A model generated the notes under the pieces. That model did no database searches. It had not been told where the DNA came from and saw only the letters and a program-made list of their open reading frames with translations. From DATEDA01 sp963754305 (GTDB lineage Bacteria; Pseudomonadota; Gammaproteobacteria; Burkholderiales; SG8-39): 64,000 bases of DNA. Shown piece after piece: positions 62,370-64,000 of the stretch (positions are counted from its first letter, which is position 1; each line of letters starts with the position of its first letter). The stretch spans positions 1 to 64,000 of the forward strand of contig CAVWFR010000009.1 of NCBI GenBank assembly GCA_963754305.1, in the 5' to 3' direction. The position numbers and the translations under genes were made by a program.

Positions 62370-64000
62370 TGGCGAGCGTACCCGCCTGGTACCGGCGGCG
62401 CATCCCGCTGCCGCTGACGTCGTGGCCGCTCGCGGCCCTGGTGGCCGCGTTCCTCCTGCCGGGACTGGTCGGGCACGATCCGTGGAAGACCGAGGACGCG
62501 CTCGGGTTCGGCATCGTCCACCAGATGCTCACGACCGGCGACTGGCTGCGGCCGATGCTCGCCGGCGAGCCGTTCTACGAGGACGGGCCGCTCTACTTCT
62601 GGGTGTCCGCACTTTCGGTCAAGCTGGTCGGCGGGATCTTCCCCGCCCACGACGCCGCGCGCTTTGCGAGCCCGCTTTTCGTGGTCGCGGCGCTGTGGTT
62701 CGTCCGTCTCGCGGCGCGGGAGCTGTACGGCCGGCGCGAAGGCGATCTCTCGACCCTCGCGATGATGAGCGCGGTAGGACTGATCTGGCACGCGCACGAG
62801 GCGGCCGCGGAGAACGCGATGATCGCCGGCCTCGCGGCGGCGTACTACGGGGTCGCGATCTCGCACCGCAAGCCTTACAAGGGCGCGCTCGCATTCGGCG
62901 CCGGTGCCGGCGTGGCGTTTCTCGCCAAAGGGCTCGCGGCGCTCGCGCAGCCGCTCCTCGCGGCGCTGCTGGTGCTGCCGATCTCCGCCCCGTTCCGCCA
63001 GCGGAGCTTCGCGCTCGCGGTCGCGCTCGGGCTCGCGATCCTCGCGCCGTTCGTCGTAGCGTGGCCGGCACTGCTCGCCGTCCAGGCGCCGGATTACTTC
63101 TCGGGGTGGATCGGCTGGCAGCTCGCCAACATCAGTCACCCTCCGGGGCTCGCCGGACTCGCCAACGTGCTGAAGACGCTGGCCTGGGCACTGTGGCCGG
63201 TGTGGGCGATGACGCTGTGGGCGACCTGGGAGTACCGGCGCAGCCTGCGCGAGCCCGGGTTCGCGGTGCCGTTCGTCGCGAGCATCGTCGCGTTCGTGCT
63301 GCTGCTGCTCATGCGCAACCCGCGCGTCATCGATCTGCTCTCGCTGCTCGTGCCGCTCGCGATCCCCGCCGGCGTCGCGGCGATCGCCCTGCGGCGCGGC
63401 GCCGCCAACGCGCTCGCCTGGTTCGCGATGATGAGCTTCAGCCTCGCGGCCGGGTACATGTGGCTGATGTGGGGCGCGACACTCACCGGGTTTCCGGAGC
63501 AGCTCGCGAGCCGGGCGGCGCGGCTGGAGCCGGGGTTCGTGCTGCGTATCGAGCCCTGGCCCCTTGCGCTCGCGCTGCTGCTCACCATCGCCTGGTTCGT
63601 TCTCATCCTCCGCGCCGAGCGCTCGACGCTGCGCAGCGTGACGCACGGGGCGGCCGGGATGACGCTGATCTGGGGGCTCGCGACCACGCTGTGGCTCGGC
63701 TGGATCGATTACGCCAAGAGCTATCGCCAGGTCGCCGCCAGCCTGCACCAGGTATTGCCGTCCGCAGCGAAATGCGTCGAGAGCCGGGGGCTCGGCGAAA
63801 CGCAGCGTGCGGTGTTCCACTATCACGCGGGGCTGCTCACCCAGCGCGAGGAGATCCACGGCCGGACCGGCTGCCCGTACCTCCTCGTCCAGATCAACAC
63901 GCGTGCTCCGACCGCCGAGCCGGGCCCCGGGTGGGTGCGCGTGTGGGAGGGTAACCGCCCGCGCGACCGCGAGCGTTACCGGCTGTATCGCCGCGCCGCC
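62369..64000 (+). CDS. ArnT-like membrane glycosyltransferase (3' end outside window)
   Basis: A frame open from a GTG at 62369 (TAGTG, sharing one base with the M48 stop) to the window end encodes 544 residues without a stop. The sequence LPGLVGHDPWKTEDALGFGIVHQMLTTGDWLRPMLAGEPFYEDGPLYFWVSALSVKL has the first-loop acidic residues (HDPWKTEDA) and the PLYFW segment of the PMT/ArnT (GT39/GT83) fold, followed by ten or more hydrophobic helices. Such enzymes move sugars from lipid carriers to lipid A or other acceptors at the periplasmic face. The acceptor here is unknown. Confidence 0.85.
   Translation, partial: MASVPAWYRRRIPLPLTSWPLAALVAAFLLPGLVGHDPWKTEDALGFGIVHQMLTTGDWLRPMLAGEPFYEDGPLYFWVSALSVKLVGGIFPAHDAARFASPLFVVAALWFVRLAARELYGRREGDLSTLAMMSAVGLIWHAHEAAAENAMIAGLAAAYYGVAISHRKPYKGALAFGAGAGVAFLAKGLAALAQPLLAALLVLPISAPFRQRSFALAVALGLAILAPFVVAWPALLAVQAPDYFSGWIGWQLANISHPPGLAGLANVLKTLAWALWPVWAMTLWATWEYRRSLREPGFAVPFVASIVAFVLLLLMRNPRVIDLLSLLVPLAIPAGVAAIALRRGAANALAWFAMMSFSLAAGYMWLMWGATLTGFPEQLASRAARLEPGFVLRIEPWPLALALLLTIAWFVLILRAERSTLRSVTHGAAGMTLIWGLATTLWLGWIDYAKSYRQVAASLHQVLPSAAKCVESRGLGETQRAVFHYHAGLLTQREEIHGRTGCPYLLVQINTRAPTAEPGPGWVRVWEGNRPRDRERYRLYRRAA

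Overview
The window is 64 kb of very GC-rich, densely packed chromosome. Housekeeping gene order and the sequences themselves point to a betaproteobacterium (Burkholderiales/Nitrosomonadales-like). The main evidence is the block leuC-ecn-leuD-leuB-asd-fimV-truA-trpF-trpB-trpA-accD-folC-SPOR-cvpA-purF-metZ, the block nadK/recN-hrcA-hemH-grpE-dnaK-dnaJ, and trxA-rho-rpmE. No rRNA genes and no CRISPR arrays are present. One tRNA gene, tRNA-Val(GAC), lies at the left edge. LAYOUT. 1-279: the 3' end of a tyrosine-recombinase integrase stops 7 bp from the 3' end of tRNA-Val, so the window probably starts inside an integrated element. 360-9442: DNA repair (recN), NAD kinase, heat-shock repressor HrcA, ferrochelatase, and grpE-dnaK-dnaJ with a sigma-32-type promoter. 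9712-12079: two tandem orphan branched-chain-amino-acid-type binding proteins. 12119-16124: cysS, a TPR protein, periplasmic and cytoplasmic cyclophilins, and lpxH. 16175-33578: the long leftward amino-acid/folate/fatty-acid/purine block. Its metZ gene has a SAM-II-like aptamer and a hairpin-T-tract terminator in front of it. 33679-44230: a lipoprotein peptidase, then a catabolic cluster with a TRAP transporter, an HpsN-type histidinol-dehydrogenase homologue, an SDR, two zinc alcohol dehydrogenases, a YihV-like PfkB kinase and an MFS permease. This suggests oxidation of a C3 or sugar-derived organosulfonate such as dihydroxypropanesulfonate (inference). 44583-47654: a membrane-fused spermidine-synthase-like protein. 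47901-52530: a decaying alpha-glucan (GlgE-pathway) locus, with a frameshifted and truncated glgC beside an IS110 remnant, a frameshifted treS-mak fusion and only the last codons of glgE. 52793-58128: aroC, small ORFs, an MFS-acyltransferase fusion, an ArsR regulator, a thioesterase, a CBS protein and ferredoxin FdxA. 58483-64000: trxA, rho, rpmE, an M48 lipoprotein peptidase and an incomplete ArnT-like glycosyltransferase running off the right edge. MOST UNUSUAL. (1) A ~60-bp repeat family sits in three contiguous copies at each of two loci (trpA-accD and arsR-MFS). Every unit begins at an ATGA stop/start overlap and ends in a Shine-Dalgarno plus ATG, so the repeat supplies the start site of the downstream gene. 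(2) A probable SAM-II riboswitch with an attached terminator precedes metZ. (3) A candidate sulfonate-catabolism cluster. (4) Coordinated decay of the glucan genes. Calls come from reading the sequence and from memory of protein families; no database search was run.
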